64,000 nucleotides of DNA, from the NCBI GenBank assembly GCA_030789695.1, contig CM061132.1, positions 34,434,418 through 34,498,417 on the forward strand. The letters are read 5' to 3'. Below, piece by piece: positions 10,856 through 21,679 of the stretch. The notes beneath the pieces are model-generated. The model was not told where the DNA came from. It made no database searches and worked only from the letters and a program-made list of their open reading frames with translations. Source of the stretch: Scilla litardierei (taxonomy: Eukaryota > Streptophyta > Magnoliopsida > Asparagales > Asparagaceae). The stretch's first letter is position 1; each line of letters begins with the position of its first letter. The position numbers and the translations under genes are program-made.

Positions 10856-13089
10856 CTTTGGAAGCCAAGTCCAATTGGACTTAGACTTCCCCACATAATT
10901 TCTACTATGCACAACATCCGAAAAATAAGCATTCATGTAAACTTGTTTTTCATCCATGCTTGTGTCATTTGGGCTCCAAAATGTGAATATTTTGGGAGCC
11001 CTCATCCTATTGGGTGCATGCATGCGTTGTTGGTTTCTACGTGATGCATGTCGTGGATAGGCATAAGGAACATGATGGAATGGTGCATGTGGATAATTAT
11101 TCATACGATGATGTGGGTGAACATATGCATGTGGAGGAACACGTGCGTAAGGGTGTCTCACATGGTGTGCACGTGCCCATGAACGTGTAGCATAGAAATC
11201 ATCATATGTGTGAGCCGGTGGAGTAGGACGTGTGTTCCTACGTGGCATAGTATTGGTGTACATATAAGCACGCCCCTTCTTTGGAGGTCCACCCAAAGTG
11301 GGTTTCTTTCCGAAAGAGGGTGTGGACGAGGTGGAAGCACCATTGGTAGATGAACTATCAATAGAGTGTTTGCTACCACTCGTTGAGTCACCGGAAGTTG
11401 GCCTAACAAAAGTAGTGGCCGATTTGGATGAACTTCCCATCGTATACCCCAAGCCAATGTGATGATTGGCCGGAAGTAAGTCACTTAGGATTTTATCCAA
11501 ATGGTCCTTACCCTTATTGAATTTATTAATTCGGCCTAATGTGTTCTCATATTTCTCGGTGAGAGAACGCATAGAAGCATCCAAAGTGGATACTTGCGAT
11601 GTGAGCACATAAACACGAGATTTAAGATTCTCATTCTCAATACTCAAAGTCGAGTTTTGAGAAGTCAAATCCGCTATTTTGTGTTCCTCCGGATCCTCAA
11701 TGCTAACATGTTCAAGTTGAGTCTTGAGATTAACAATCTCATTCTTCAACCCTTCAACAACGGTGTCGTTGTTGGTGATGATAGTTTTAGGCGAGGTTTG
11801 AATGCTAGCTAAGTCATCTTTTACTTTACTATACCTATTTACTAATTTAGTATACTTAGACCATAATTGAGAATTAGCATTCCTAAGGTCATCCATGGTT
11901 ACCTCATCGCCTTCGTTGTCGCTATCATCGGAAGAGGAAGATCCTTGATCATGCTCCTCTCTTGCCATGAAGCACATGTGTGCTTGCTCCACTTGCTCAT
12001 CGTCCGACTCTCCGCTTGATGAATCATCGGAGTCGGTGAAAGTCCCGACAAGCCCCCTTTTGTTCCCTTTCTTGTACTTCTTGGACTTGTCGTACTTCGG
12101 CGCCTTCCACTTCTCCTTTTGCTTGTTTAGAGGACACTCCGCTTTCATGTGTCCTGGCTTGTTGCATTTAAAGCACAAAGAAGAAGAGGCGTTAGAAGAA
12201 TTGAACTTTGACTTGTTTTTGAAGTTACCTTTCCGGAAGAACCGGTTGAACTTCTTGGCCATGAGTGCCATGGACTCCAAGTCCAACTCGTTTTCCGAGT
12301 TCTCATCATCGGTTGATGTGGAAGTAGATGGAGCGGCCTTGAAAGCAATAGCTTTCTTCTTTGGCTCTTCTTGTTGTAGGTAAAACTTCATCTTTTCCTG
12401 CAACTTCAACTTGCTATCCTTGTGTACCTCATAAGACATCAATGTACCCATTAGTTGAACAACGGTATACTTGTTCATATCGTTGCCTTCCTCGATGGCG
12501 AAGGTGCGCTTTTCCCAACTAGAAGGAAGTCCTTCTATAAGCTTCAAACATTTCTCCTTTTGGGTGTAGGATTTGCCGAGAGCCTCTAACTCGTTTATGA
12601 TGTCGACGAAGCGAGCATAATACTCCTTCATCTTCTCACCCTGTAGCATATGAAACATCTCGTAATCTTTATTAACTACAACGAGTTTAGAGTCTTTTAC
12701 CCTACTCGTCCCTTTAAGATGAGGAGGGAGTTCCAAATTTGATATGAACTCTTACATGTGCATATCTTGTTGAAATCCTCGGGCTCCAAAGCACATTGCA
12801 AGGCGTTCATTGCCTTGGCATTGCTTACCTCCGCGGCGACCTCCGCGGGAGTCCATTTCTCGAAATCTTCTTCGGTGGGCTCGACATATTCCTTCATCGT
12901 GGTCCTCCATAGTGAAGCACTCCGGAGGAAAGTTTCCATCCGGCATTTCCAGTACCCGTAGTTGGTACCGTTGAAGAATGGAGGCCTCGTTGAGGAATGT
13001 CCTTCCATTACCGAAGACGCTCCTTCATGGTTCTTGAAGGTGCTATAGTCGGAAGGTGGACGAACGGTCTTGTTGTCGTTGGCAGACAT
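10850..13089 (-). pseudogene. Sirevirus A gag, 4-nt deletion
   Basis: Starts MSANDNKTVRP 13 bases past the PBS. The N-terminal copia Gag region includes FFNGTNYGYWKCRMETFL and WEKRTFAIEEGN. It is followed by a CCHC zinc knuckle (CFKCNKPGHMKAEC, Cx2Cx4Hx4C), a Lys/Ser-rich acidic part (TDSDDSSSGESDDEQ), a long coiled coil (ENENLKSRVYVLTSQVSTLD) and a His-rich stretch. An extended C-terminal coiled coil is typical of Sirevirus Gag. Relative to B, four bases are missing near 12720-12735, so the frame breaks after WNSLLIL and resumes in another frame at about 12705. B is intact at this spot, which shows that the lesion belongs to A. Confidence 0.88.
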
Positions 13090-13101
13090 AGCTATAGACT
13101 T

Positions 13102-13114
13102 GGCTCTGATACCA
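13102..13114 (-). other. primer-binding site of Sirevirus A
   Basis: TGGTATCAGAGCC on the minus strand, two bases inside the 5' LTR (13117). It is complementary to the initiator tRNA-Met 3' end, as in most plant copia elements. Confidence 0.85.
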
Positions 13115-13116
13115 AA

Positions 13117-14854
13117 TGTAATGCCCTGCTAAGTTAATGCACAAGTACTAGAGGGGGTGTGAATAGTACTTTAAAATAATTAAGATGCTAATTCCTAATT
13201 ACTTGCAAACTCTACCAAACAATGCGGAAAAGTAAATGTTAGACAACAATGAAACAATCACAAACAACGATATTACTGAGTTCGGATCCACCCAAGTCTC
13301 CCCGACTTGTTCCCGGTGATCCTACGTCCCAACCACCCGGATCCCCTCCGGATACTTGAGTTAGAAACCCTAACTCAAGATTTCCACTATGAAATACTTG
13401 TGAAGAACCTTCACCAAGTCAAATCATACACAAAGTAATTTGTGACTCCCATAACCCGGGGTCACAAACACAACTCTCACAACCGAGAGATAAACACTTA
13501 CAAAATGAAAGTAAATGAAATAGAATAACTTACCACAAAATACCTATGCCTTGAGTATACTTACGAATTAGGGCAAGGATGATTTTGAGGAAGAAGAAGG
13601 CACCAAACCCTAGCTCCAAGATGTAGATCAGCGATGGAGAGCTATGGGGTTGTTGGTGACCTAGGATCAAGCACTTGGCTTGGAAGGCTTCACACTCAAT
13701 GAATCTCTCTTTGGAAGTAAGAGTGAGGAGAGATTATTGAATGGAATGAAAGAGCTTTGAATGAGCTTGGAATGATTTCTCTTGATCTCTAAACTTGCAA
13801 TAATATCAGCCTTGAGTGCAATGAATGCAGCTCAACAAGTATTTATAGGATAGAGGAGAGAGAGAAAGAAATTCGAGTCATTAAATGCTCCAACGGCTCT
13901 TTTCTGAACCCAACTAGTCGGTCAAAGAACAACCACCGACCGACTAGTTCATCAACTAGTCAGTCGGTCATTTAACGTAGACCGACTAATGGAAGAACAG
14001 CCAAAAGTTCGAAGCACAGACAAAAGAAACTAGTCGATCCAAGAAGAGTAGCTGACCGACTAGTTTCATAACTAGTCGGTCGGTTACTTAACTGAGACAG
14101 ACTAAGAGATAAAACTGAAGTCTGATCACAAATTGATTTAGTCGGTCCAAGAACAAATGTTGACCGACTAGTTCATCAACTAGTCGGTCGCCAAATGTGC
14201 ATAGACCGACTAACGATAAACATTAAGTTAGGTGAAAATTGGCATGTACAGTAAAGCTCAACTAGTCGGTCCAAGAAGGAAAGTTGACCGACTAGTTCAT
14301 CAACTAGTCGGTCGATCAATGAACACAGACCGACTAATGATAAACAGTAAAGAGCTTAGAATTAACTGACAGAAACTAGTCGGTCCAAGAAGCTTTGCCG
14401 ACCGACTAGATCACCATCTAGTCGGTCAGTTCTTCTTCTTGAACCAACTAACATGCACAAGAAGTCGCGAATCGAAGCGCGAAGCTTCGGGAAAGTTTGT
14501 ATGGACTTCTACTAAGATCCTAGAGCTAAGATAGGAGCGTTATGAAGATTTAAACCGTAAGACCTACTCAAGGCTTAACATTCTACGAAAGAAGCTTAAA
14601 GACTATAAATAAAACTTGACGATACCGTCTTCAATAGCTTCAATCGAATCTTCATGACTTCTAAAATGGTCCATAAGCTTCAACGAAGCTTTAGGCATAC
14701 GATCACGTGCTTTGAGAAGTCTCGAGATGTCGCTTTGGATGTTCATATGAATTTGGCGACGATCTCCATAACTGCGCTCACAAATTGTTAGTTCACGATA
14801 TATTTATGTTTGTTCATCATCCAAAACTAAATCCGGGGAGTCCAATATCCAACA
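13117..14854 (-). repeat. 5' LTR of Sirevirus A
   Basis: Near-identical partner of 2550-4286. The TATA box (minus CTATAAATAC) is at about 13839-13848, and the same five ~114-bp-spaced palindromes lie upstream of it on the minus strand (13930-14420). It is followed at 14855-14859 by the TTTCC target duplication. Confidence 0.93.
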
Positions 14855-14859
14855 TTTCC

Positions 14860-14941
14860 AACTACTCTAATAATTACAAGACTTATCTAGAATTTCTCAA
14901 GTCATGCAAGACTTATCCCTAAATTATTCTAGGGTCTTCTA
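14860..14941 (-). repeat. LTR of element D, middle segment (2 of 3)
   Basis: Sequence between the Sirevirus A duplication and the Helitron start. It joins 2170-2549 on one side and 16653-17003 on the other once the insertions are removed. Confidence 0.5.
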
Positions 14942-16652
14942 TCTATTATACAATTCACGACTGTTTTTGAATCTTTGTCCTATGTGGCGGCAAAAGTATG
15001 ACTGGGACAAAAAATTTGCTGACTGTGCTTTTCCAAATAAATAAAACGAAAAAAACCAAAAGTTTTCCAATTTCAATTTTTTTAAAATCTCACGTTACTT
15101 AGTTGTAACCGAATGTTTGTGCACTTCTCATTTTTTTGTCCATCACCCCTAACCGCACTGCCGCACAGTTTTGAATTTAGATTTTTTGCTTTTCTCATTT
15201 TTTTCCCATCACCTGTAACCACGCACACACAGGCACACACAAGTTTCGTTTCTCATTTATTTTTGTTACGACCTCAAGATCGGCCAAGCTGATCTAGGCC
15301 TGCATCTCCAAAGCCCATGTCGTAGCCCGTCAGATCTCTGCAACAAGGCCCAGTTCACCAAGGCTTAGAGAAGCTCGACGAGGCTCAGAGTAGCTCACGC
15401 TTGCGGAGCTGCAGACTCGTCAATCAAACCGAAGAGGAACCCTCCGACGTATCGAGCGACCTACCCCAGCTCGCCCCAGATGCAGCTCGCCTACCTCTCC
15501 ACTAGGTGAAGTCCGCCCGCGGAGGAAGATGACACGCAACTAGCAGTTTCACTACAGACAATTCTGACAAAAATGCACTTGGCCGCTTCGCCGACTGACT
15601 GCCTGACCGCTTGCCGAAAGCACGCCTATCAGTTTCGCTGCCAGACAGCCTAACAAAAGCACATCTGACATTAACGGCTCTGACGGCCTGACAAAAGCGC
15701 GCCTGACACGTTCGGCTCTGACATCCTCAGCTGGACCCCTGACACTGCCAGCTCAGTTAAAGCAGCTGACTCCAGCAGCCTGTAAATACACCTTCTCCTC
15801 CAACGAGAAAGAGCTGGCTAATCTGTAAGAATTCCTAATACATCCACTCATACTCAAGGTCGAATATCTTTCACATATCCGTGACTTCCACATTAGTTCG
15901 CCACACAAGCACCGATCTGCCTCTAGGATTACCTCGTGTGTTTGACATTCTCCAAGCAGTCACCCGCTGACTTAAGCATCAGAGAGGCTACGGGTTGGCA
16001 CCCAGCCCCGCCTTTCTGACGAGTTGTTCTACTTGCAGGTAGTTCGCTTCTGCTGCTGGCGGTTGAAGCAACCTTGGACGATCAACTCCATTAGACTGGC
16101 GACCTCCTCCGATTGAAGGGCGACCTTGAGCTTTCCATCTACAAAGCGTCTTCCAATCGAGATTAGCCTCGTCTATCCCCCAAAACTTGTAATCATTGTA
16201 CCCATGATTCTCATTTCAATACAAATTCAGTGTTAGCGAATTTTACTCCGCAACAATTTTCGTTTCTCATTTTTTGTGCATTCCTTTTCATTTCAACCGC
16301 GCGCACACGGGCACACACAAGTTTTGGTTTCTCATTTATTTTAGTTTCTCATTTTTTTGAACCGGAATCGTTTCTCATTTTTTTCTCATTTTCTCCCCAA
16401 AAAAAACACTGGCACCTCTCAACTCCTCACGATCTGGAGCACGAACCCACCTCTCGCTTGTTTCTCAACCGCCGAAGGCACCCGCGCCAAAGGCGCCCGT
16501 TAAAGTTTTATTCTTTTAAATTGTGAAGTAGAATATTTTTATTCTGTTAAATTGTGAAATATTATATGTTTTATTTTTTTTGGAGGGGGAAATAATTTTT
16601 GGTAAACGTAGATTTAAAATGAACCGTGCTCTCGGGCACGTGTTATGACTAG
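14942..16652 (+). mobile_element. non-autonomous Helitron, interrupted by a solo LTR
   Basis: It starts TCTATTATACAA after an A, the same 5' terminus as the Helitron at 39742, with shared gaattttgtcc-like sequence just inside. It ends CTAG before T (16649-16652), preceded by a hairpin CGTGC...GCACG at 16625-16640. This fits TC...CTRR termini inserted between A and T. Removing the solo LTR (15264-16255) plus its duplicated 5 bp leaves about 714 bp of gtttctcatttttt and cacacaggcacacaca repeats. There is no Rep/helicase coding. Confidence 0.65.
15264..16255. repeat. solo LTR (992 bp), target duplication ATTTT
   Basis: It begins TGTTACGACC and ends CGCAACA, giving imperfect 7-bp terminal inverted repeats, and is flanked on both sides by ATTTT (15259-15263 and 16256-16260). 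No PBS or coding sequence follows, so it is a solo LTR left by LTR-LTR recombination. The 3' end (tctcatttcaatacaaattcagtg) looks like a polyadenylation region, suggesting plus orientation. The family is probably Ty3/gypsy but is not proven. Confidence 0.82.
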
Positions 16653-17003
16653 TTATTCTATATAATAAGACTTACAATATAGGCTTGAATCATGGGCTTT
16701 CTGTTGGGCTTCATGACACAAATTGGCTTGGACGAAAAGTGGCCAGTGACAACAATCATGTATATGGAAAATACCCAAAAGATAAAAACCCTAAATGAGC
16801 TTCTAGGCTTCATGTTGAGCTTCAAATTCAGTGACTCTTCTTCCTTCAAGCTTTGGTTTCATGTCATCAATAGTTTTGACCATGAGTAGATTAGTTGACC
16901 ATATTGACTTAATTACATATACTCACAAATTTCATAAAACTTATTAGCAACATTTATTTGTTTGCTTATCATCAAAACTAAACTTGGGATGCAATAACCA
17001 ACA
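16653..17003 (-). repeat. LTR of element D, outer segment (3 of 3)
   Basis: Read leftward from 17003 it begins TGTTGGTTATTGCATCCC, a typical plant LTR start, and continues into the segments beyond the Helitron. A target duplication for element D cannot be tested because its other end is missing. This edge lies about 280 bp upstream of the probable host-gene leader. Confidence 0.55.
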
Positions 17004-17689
17004 GTTTCCGACACACCCCCCCGAAATAGGGGTTAATTAGGTTTTAAAAGACAATTACTGTATATAATTAAGCTCTGTGAACTAAGCAAAAATAGTGTAT
17101 TTTCAAATTCGTTAAGCCAGTACAGTAATTTTTAAAGAGGTCTATGAACCGATCAAAAAGGTATGTTCGCATAGCAAAAATGTGTGTGTGTGTTTTCAAA
17201 TTCTTTAAGTCAGTACATTAATTTTTTAAGACATATGTGAACTGACCGAAAAGGTCTGTTCGCATAGCAATTCTCCTCAAATTTTCTAACTGTCTTCCTT
17301 CTCTCATGTTCTCACCAACGCACTGGGAGTCTGGGATCCCTAATTTCACTCCAACCCTTCTCCATCCCTCCCACACCCATCCCTCTATCTCTCTCTCCAC
17401 GCAGATCACCGAGCAGCTCCCGGGATCTCCGCGACCTCCGCCAGCCCGGAACCTCTGGCCCTTCTCCGTCGGCCCACCGGCCAGCGCAAGCGTGGCAGTC
17501 CGGTTCGACCGGCAAGATTATCGCGATACGCTCTAAATTTCTGATATTTTTGATGATTTTGATTGATTTGCTGATGGAAAGGTTGTGATTTTTCTCTCTT
17601 TTTTGGGGGAAATTTCTGTTTGGTTTCAGGCGGCAGAGTTGGACGATCAACCAGCACGAAAGCAGCGGTTGTCTTTGGCTGTGGTTAAT
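17004..17689 (+). promoter_or_regulatory. probable promoter and non-coding 5' exons of the host gene
   Basis: From about 17280 the sequence turns CT-rich and then GC-rich (17290-17520), as in plant 5' leaders. A second small exon is plausible at 17630-17689: it follows tttcag and ends before gtaagt. The start of transcription and the first donor are not fixed by sequence alone. Upstream (17004-17270) a phrase with tttcaaattc and gtcagtaca is repeated twice, about 120 bp apart. Confidence 0.4.
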
Positions 17690-20600
17690 GTAAGTCAAAA
17701 ACCCTGACTTTATTTATTTAAAAATTTATGTCTATATGACTAGCTTGTTTGATATTAGCACGAGGAGTACAACATTAAAAGAAAAGAAAAGATTGAAACT
17801 TGCCCAAAGCAATGGATCATGGGACGTAACCAGATTTTCTACTTGTTTTATATCTAAATGTGTATTTATATTTGAACTGTGCTATTGAACATAGAGGCAA
17901 ATTAGGGATAAAGAGGAGCAACAGCTTGATTGAATATAGTGCAGAGTTGGATTGGCTGTAAAGAGAGACATGCTTATGGGGTTTAGGTTTAGGGATTGGG
18001 TGGGGGGACTGCCAGTACATCAAGTGGGTTGTGTAACCTTAAAATAAGGAACATCCAAACAATGGCTAACAGTAAGAAGCCTTGTAATTATGTTCACTTT
18101 CGATGTAGCTGAGTAGCCGGAGTTCAATTAAAGAGACAGTGCATCTTGTCCTATGCCCTCACACACAATCTTCCTATCCATTTTGGATTCTTTTTCTGCA
18201 ACAAGCCTACAGCTAAGTGAAAACTGACAAGGAAATTAAACATTTGTATCTATAAGGAGAATAAGGTTGGAATCCTATGTGCACGCCATACGAAAATCTG
18301 ATTCTAATTCAAGTATGTTGTCTTTAACAAATTAAAAATTAAAGTTTTATAATATTAAAAAATCCATTCAATACGTTATTTATGACTATCATTTTTGTAA
18401 GTTATTCATTGACATCAATGCCCTTTCATGGCTATCAATACATGTCCCTCTTTTTAGCAGCTCTTCATTCAAAAAATTTAGTGTTTATAGATGGGTGAAC
18501 TATGCCAACTATATGGATGCCTGTCCCATTTTCATGTTTTATAGACTACATAGATTTCAACAAGAAATCCATTGTATTTTGTGAGTGAGTGAGTGTATGT
18601 AAGGTTAGGTTGTTAAGTGTCATAAAACTACACAATAATGCAATTTAACAAAAGGTAAATATCATATTTATAAATCCTCATTGTGCCAAAGAATTTGCCA
18701 TTGTCAAAGAAACTGAAACTACATTTTTGTGCGACATTTATTCTGGAATTCTTAGGTATCTCCATGTCATTTCATTTGTTCGAAGTTTAACAAAATACAA
18801 AAAGAGAAACTGACAAAATTCTCTTCTTGGGAACCCATTAATGGTTCTTCACCATTAATCATTTTATTTTAATGTATTAATTTTTAGGAACAAAAATATA
18901 TCCTAATGAGAAAGAAAAATTTTAATTTGCAATCATCTCACCCAAAATACATAGGTTTACCTCTATGAAAATATTTGTCATGTTGGGAAATGTGAGTCAA
19001 ATCCATTGCTAAACTACATGTATATTTGAAGCATTCGGTTCTTCTTATAGTGTTGTTTTCCTTGCAAACATATGTTTTTCCTCAAGTTGGATTCAAAAGT
19101 TTTCTTTGGGTCGTTGAGTAGGGAAGAGAGGGAGGGGGTGGTAGTCAAAATGAATTTTGAAAACATGTGCAGATTTTTTTCATTTTCAAAATTATGTGTT
19201 AATGGGAGATGTTTTCGGTCCTGGATTTTAAAGTCCGGAATTTTGGTAAAGTGGTCTTAAAAACAATGTATTTGGGTGAAATCCTGGTTTATGAGCATAC
19301 CGAAGTCACACTAATTCGTAACCCTAACATTAACCCTAATCCTTTTCTCAAAACACATCATCCTCCCCTATGTTTTAAGGAGTATATGCAAGATTCTCAT
19401 TTCTCTATCTTGTTCTAGTAATTTTTGATCTCTTGTTAGTCGTTATTCTTGTTTCTTTAATTCATTGCAAACACTTTTCTCATTCTCCCAATCTTTCCGA
19501 TCAACCTTTACATAGGCTCTTCCATTATCCGATGTTAATTCATCTAACTCAGTCTCAGTTATTGAATCACAATTACGCGTCCTCGAGGAAAGGTACGATG
19601 TTGTCCTGCTTATTTGATCTTGAATAATACTTTAAGATTAATCTAGATCATACCTCAACAATGATCATACCTCAATATTGATCTAGAACTAGATCACACA
19701 AGAAGTAAATAGGTCATACCTTAACAATGATCGAAACAATGCCTGAAGATGAATTCCTACACTCAAGAGGAAGTTATAGATCAGACCTTCCGAACGAGTC
19801 CATCATGTAAGCAGCCTACGATGGATCTTATCATAGATATATCTCAAATAAAGGAAGCGGTGGCTATCTACTTGAGTATTTCTATATACCTCAGTTTGTT
19901 GGGAAGAGGGGAAAAAGATAATATTTATAATCACTCGAGTCCTACACTTAACATTATCATCAAGTAATTGTGGATCCCCATAGGATCGTGATTGTGCAGC
20001 CCACAAAGGCACACCTAGGAAAAACCCAAGAGTTATCTCTTAGTTTAGCCTATAAGAGCTAAACTTAGCCTTGTGCGACTAGAAACCCTAGCTGCACAAG
20101 GCTAGTGAGTCGTGTTCAGATCCAGGTTTGGGTTCAGGTCCAATCAAATTGTCAACAGTTTGCAATCAGACTCAATCAGCCTCCTAACACCTGAGTTGTA
20201 ACACGTCCTTTCAAACAAAAAACCGATTTATGAAAAAAGCACACAAATGATTTTCATAAAATCTCGTTACTATTATTTTTTATATAAAATCCATAAAATA
20301 TTAAGGTGGATTGGATTCATTTAAAATGGTTCCACATCATTCTTGGGCCCATTTAATTATGGGTTCCATGTGTTGGTGAGATGGAAATAGTAATGTCGAG
20401 GTTGTTTCATCTTGCCTCAAAATTATATTTGTATTACACTTTTGAGAAGGCAAACCCCTAACTTTCCAAAAAATGAAATCGAGATTTAATTTTTATTTTT
20501 CTAGATTATAAAGAGAGAAGAGAGTGAAGATCCGAATCCATCTCCCCAAGTTGTAAATGATCCTGAATACTTGATCGATTACCTAACCACTTGACTTATC

Positions 20601-21663
20601 AAAAACCCACCATCATCTCATCATCAATGGTCTGTCTTCTTCTCTCTCCTTTTTCGACTCAAACTACATCAGCTTTCTTGATTTTTCCGCATCCAATTCT
20701 TATTTTAGCTCAGATTCCATTTGCCATTAAGTGCTTTACGTTCTCTTGCTCTAATTGTCTCCCTTGCTTTTGGTCCAAAAGCGTTAGATTCTTTAAGAAT
20801 TTTTCTTTACCAGTCAACACAAACTTGCAATCTAACTAACCATGAATTAAGTCAAGTCTAGACTCAACAAGACACTACAATTTTAACTCTTTTTCAAAGG
20901 AGCATAGAGATCAATGTGGTTAATGTATTAGTAACAATACTTATCACTTGGGACATACATAATTCTAAAAATTGAATGCTGAAATTGATAATAATTCGTT
21001 CTTGAGCTATATTCCAATATCTGATCATGCCCATTTTTTGTTATACAAAATATTTGATCATGTAACATGAAAAGTATTGCAGTGATCCACTATCAGTCAA
21101 TACGTGGTTATCTTGTGAGGAAGCTTACATTGAATGCTATTTTCACTAAATGAAACATAATGTTTCAAGGTAGGCACTGTCAGAAATTCTTAGGTTCCGT
21201 TTGGGAATGTAGATAAGTTTTCTTTCTTTCTTTTCATTTTAGGAGAATATTAGAAGACTTCTTAGAATGGACAAAAAGGTGCTGGATGGAGTTATTCTCT
21301 GAAGGTCGAGCATCTATATGAATTATATGACTCTATGAAGCTGAATGGCTGAGTAAAAATTGCTTCTACCATCTCCTCTTGTGATTTTTGTATTCACATG
21401 TATTATCTATATTTTTCTCACTGCTTCCATGCATAGAACTTTGATAAATGTTCATTCTTGTGTGTATCGTCTTTTTCATAGTCTTACAATGGGACGGCCT
21501 AAACTCCTACATGGTTTGTTTCATTCCTTGGTTGCGATTGGTTTTTTATTCAATAGTTTAGTAACCTGGACTGCATCAGATTGTAAAGTCATCCACATGG
21601 ATATAGAAGACATATAATCAGAAGTTTAGTACTATTTCTGAAAATACATGAATGACTATGCAG
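17690..21663 (+). other. probable 5'UTR intron
   Basis: The donor gtaagt at 17690 and acceptor tatgcag ending 21663 would bring the leader 16 bases upstream of the ATG. The 4-kb interior is AT-rich. I recognise no intact element; 19560-20200 has repeated gatcatacctcaacaatgat phrases and looks like old transposon debris. Confidence 0.4.
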
Positions 21664-21679
21664 GTTCTCTAGCTAAGTG

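Larger units (their letters stand above)
2550..14854 (-). mobile_element. Sirevirus A: full-length Ty1/copia retrotransposon, 12.3 kb
   Basis: Two LTRs of 1737 and 1738 bp (TGTTGGATATTG...GGGCATTACA on the minus strand) enclose PBS, gag, pol, a third ORF and polypurine tracts. The perfect 5-bp target duplication TTTCC flanks it at 2545-2549 and 14855-14859. By eye the LTRs differ at about 25 positions (~1.4%), so insertion is young; at a grass-like rate of 1.3e-8 per site per year that is roughly half a million years, though the rate is an assumption. Domain order (INT before RT) makes it copia; the long LTRs, extended coiled-coil Gag, extra ORF after pol and multiple polypurine tracts fit the Sirevirus lineage. 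It is not autonomous as it stands: gag has a 4-nt deletion and pol a nonsense codon. Confidence 0.93.

Noticed and set aside
13102..13114. tRNA gene signal
   Set aside because: Only the 3'-end complement of initiator tRNA-Met is present, as a primer-binding site; no cloverleaf. The same holds for 2154-2167 and 43050-43062.
14860..15009. LTR of element D ending at actgggaca (15009), giving a 530-bp LTR with TGTC/GACA ends
   Set aside because: The sequence from 14942 matches the 5' end of the Helitron at 39742 (TCTATTATACAA... gaattttgtcc) and a Helitron 3' end is found at 16652, after which a proper LTR start (TGTTGG on the minus strand) completes the LTR.
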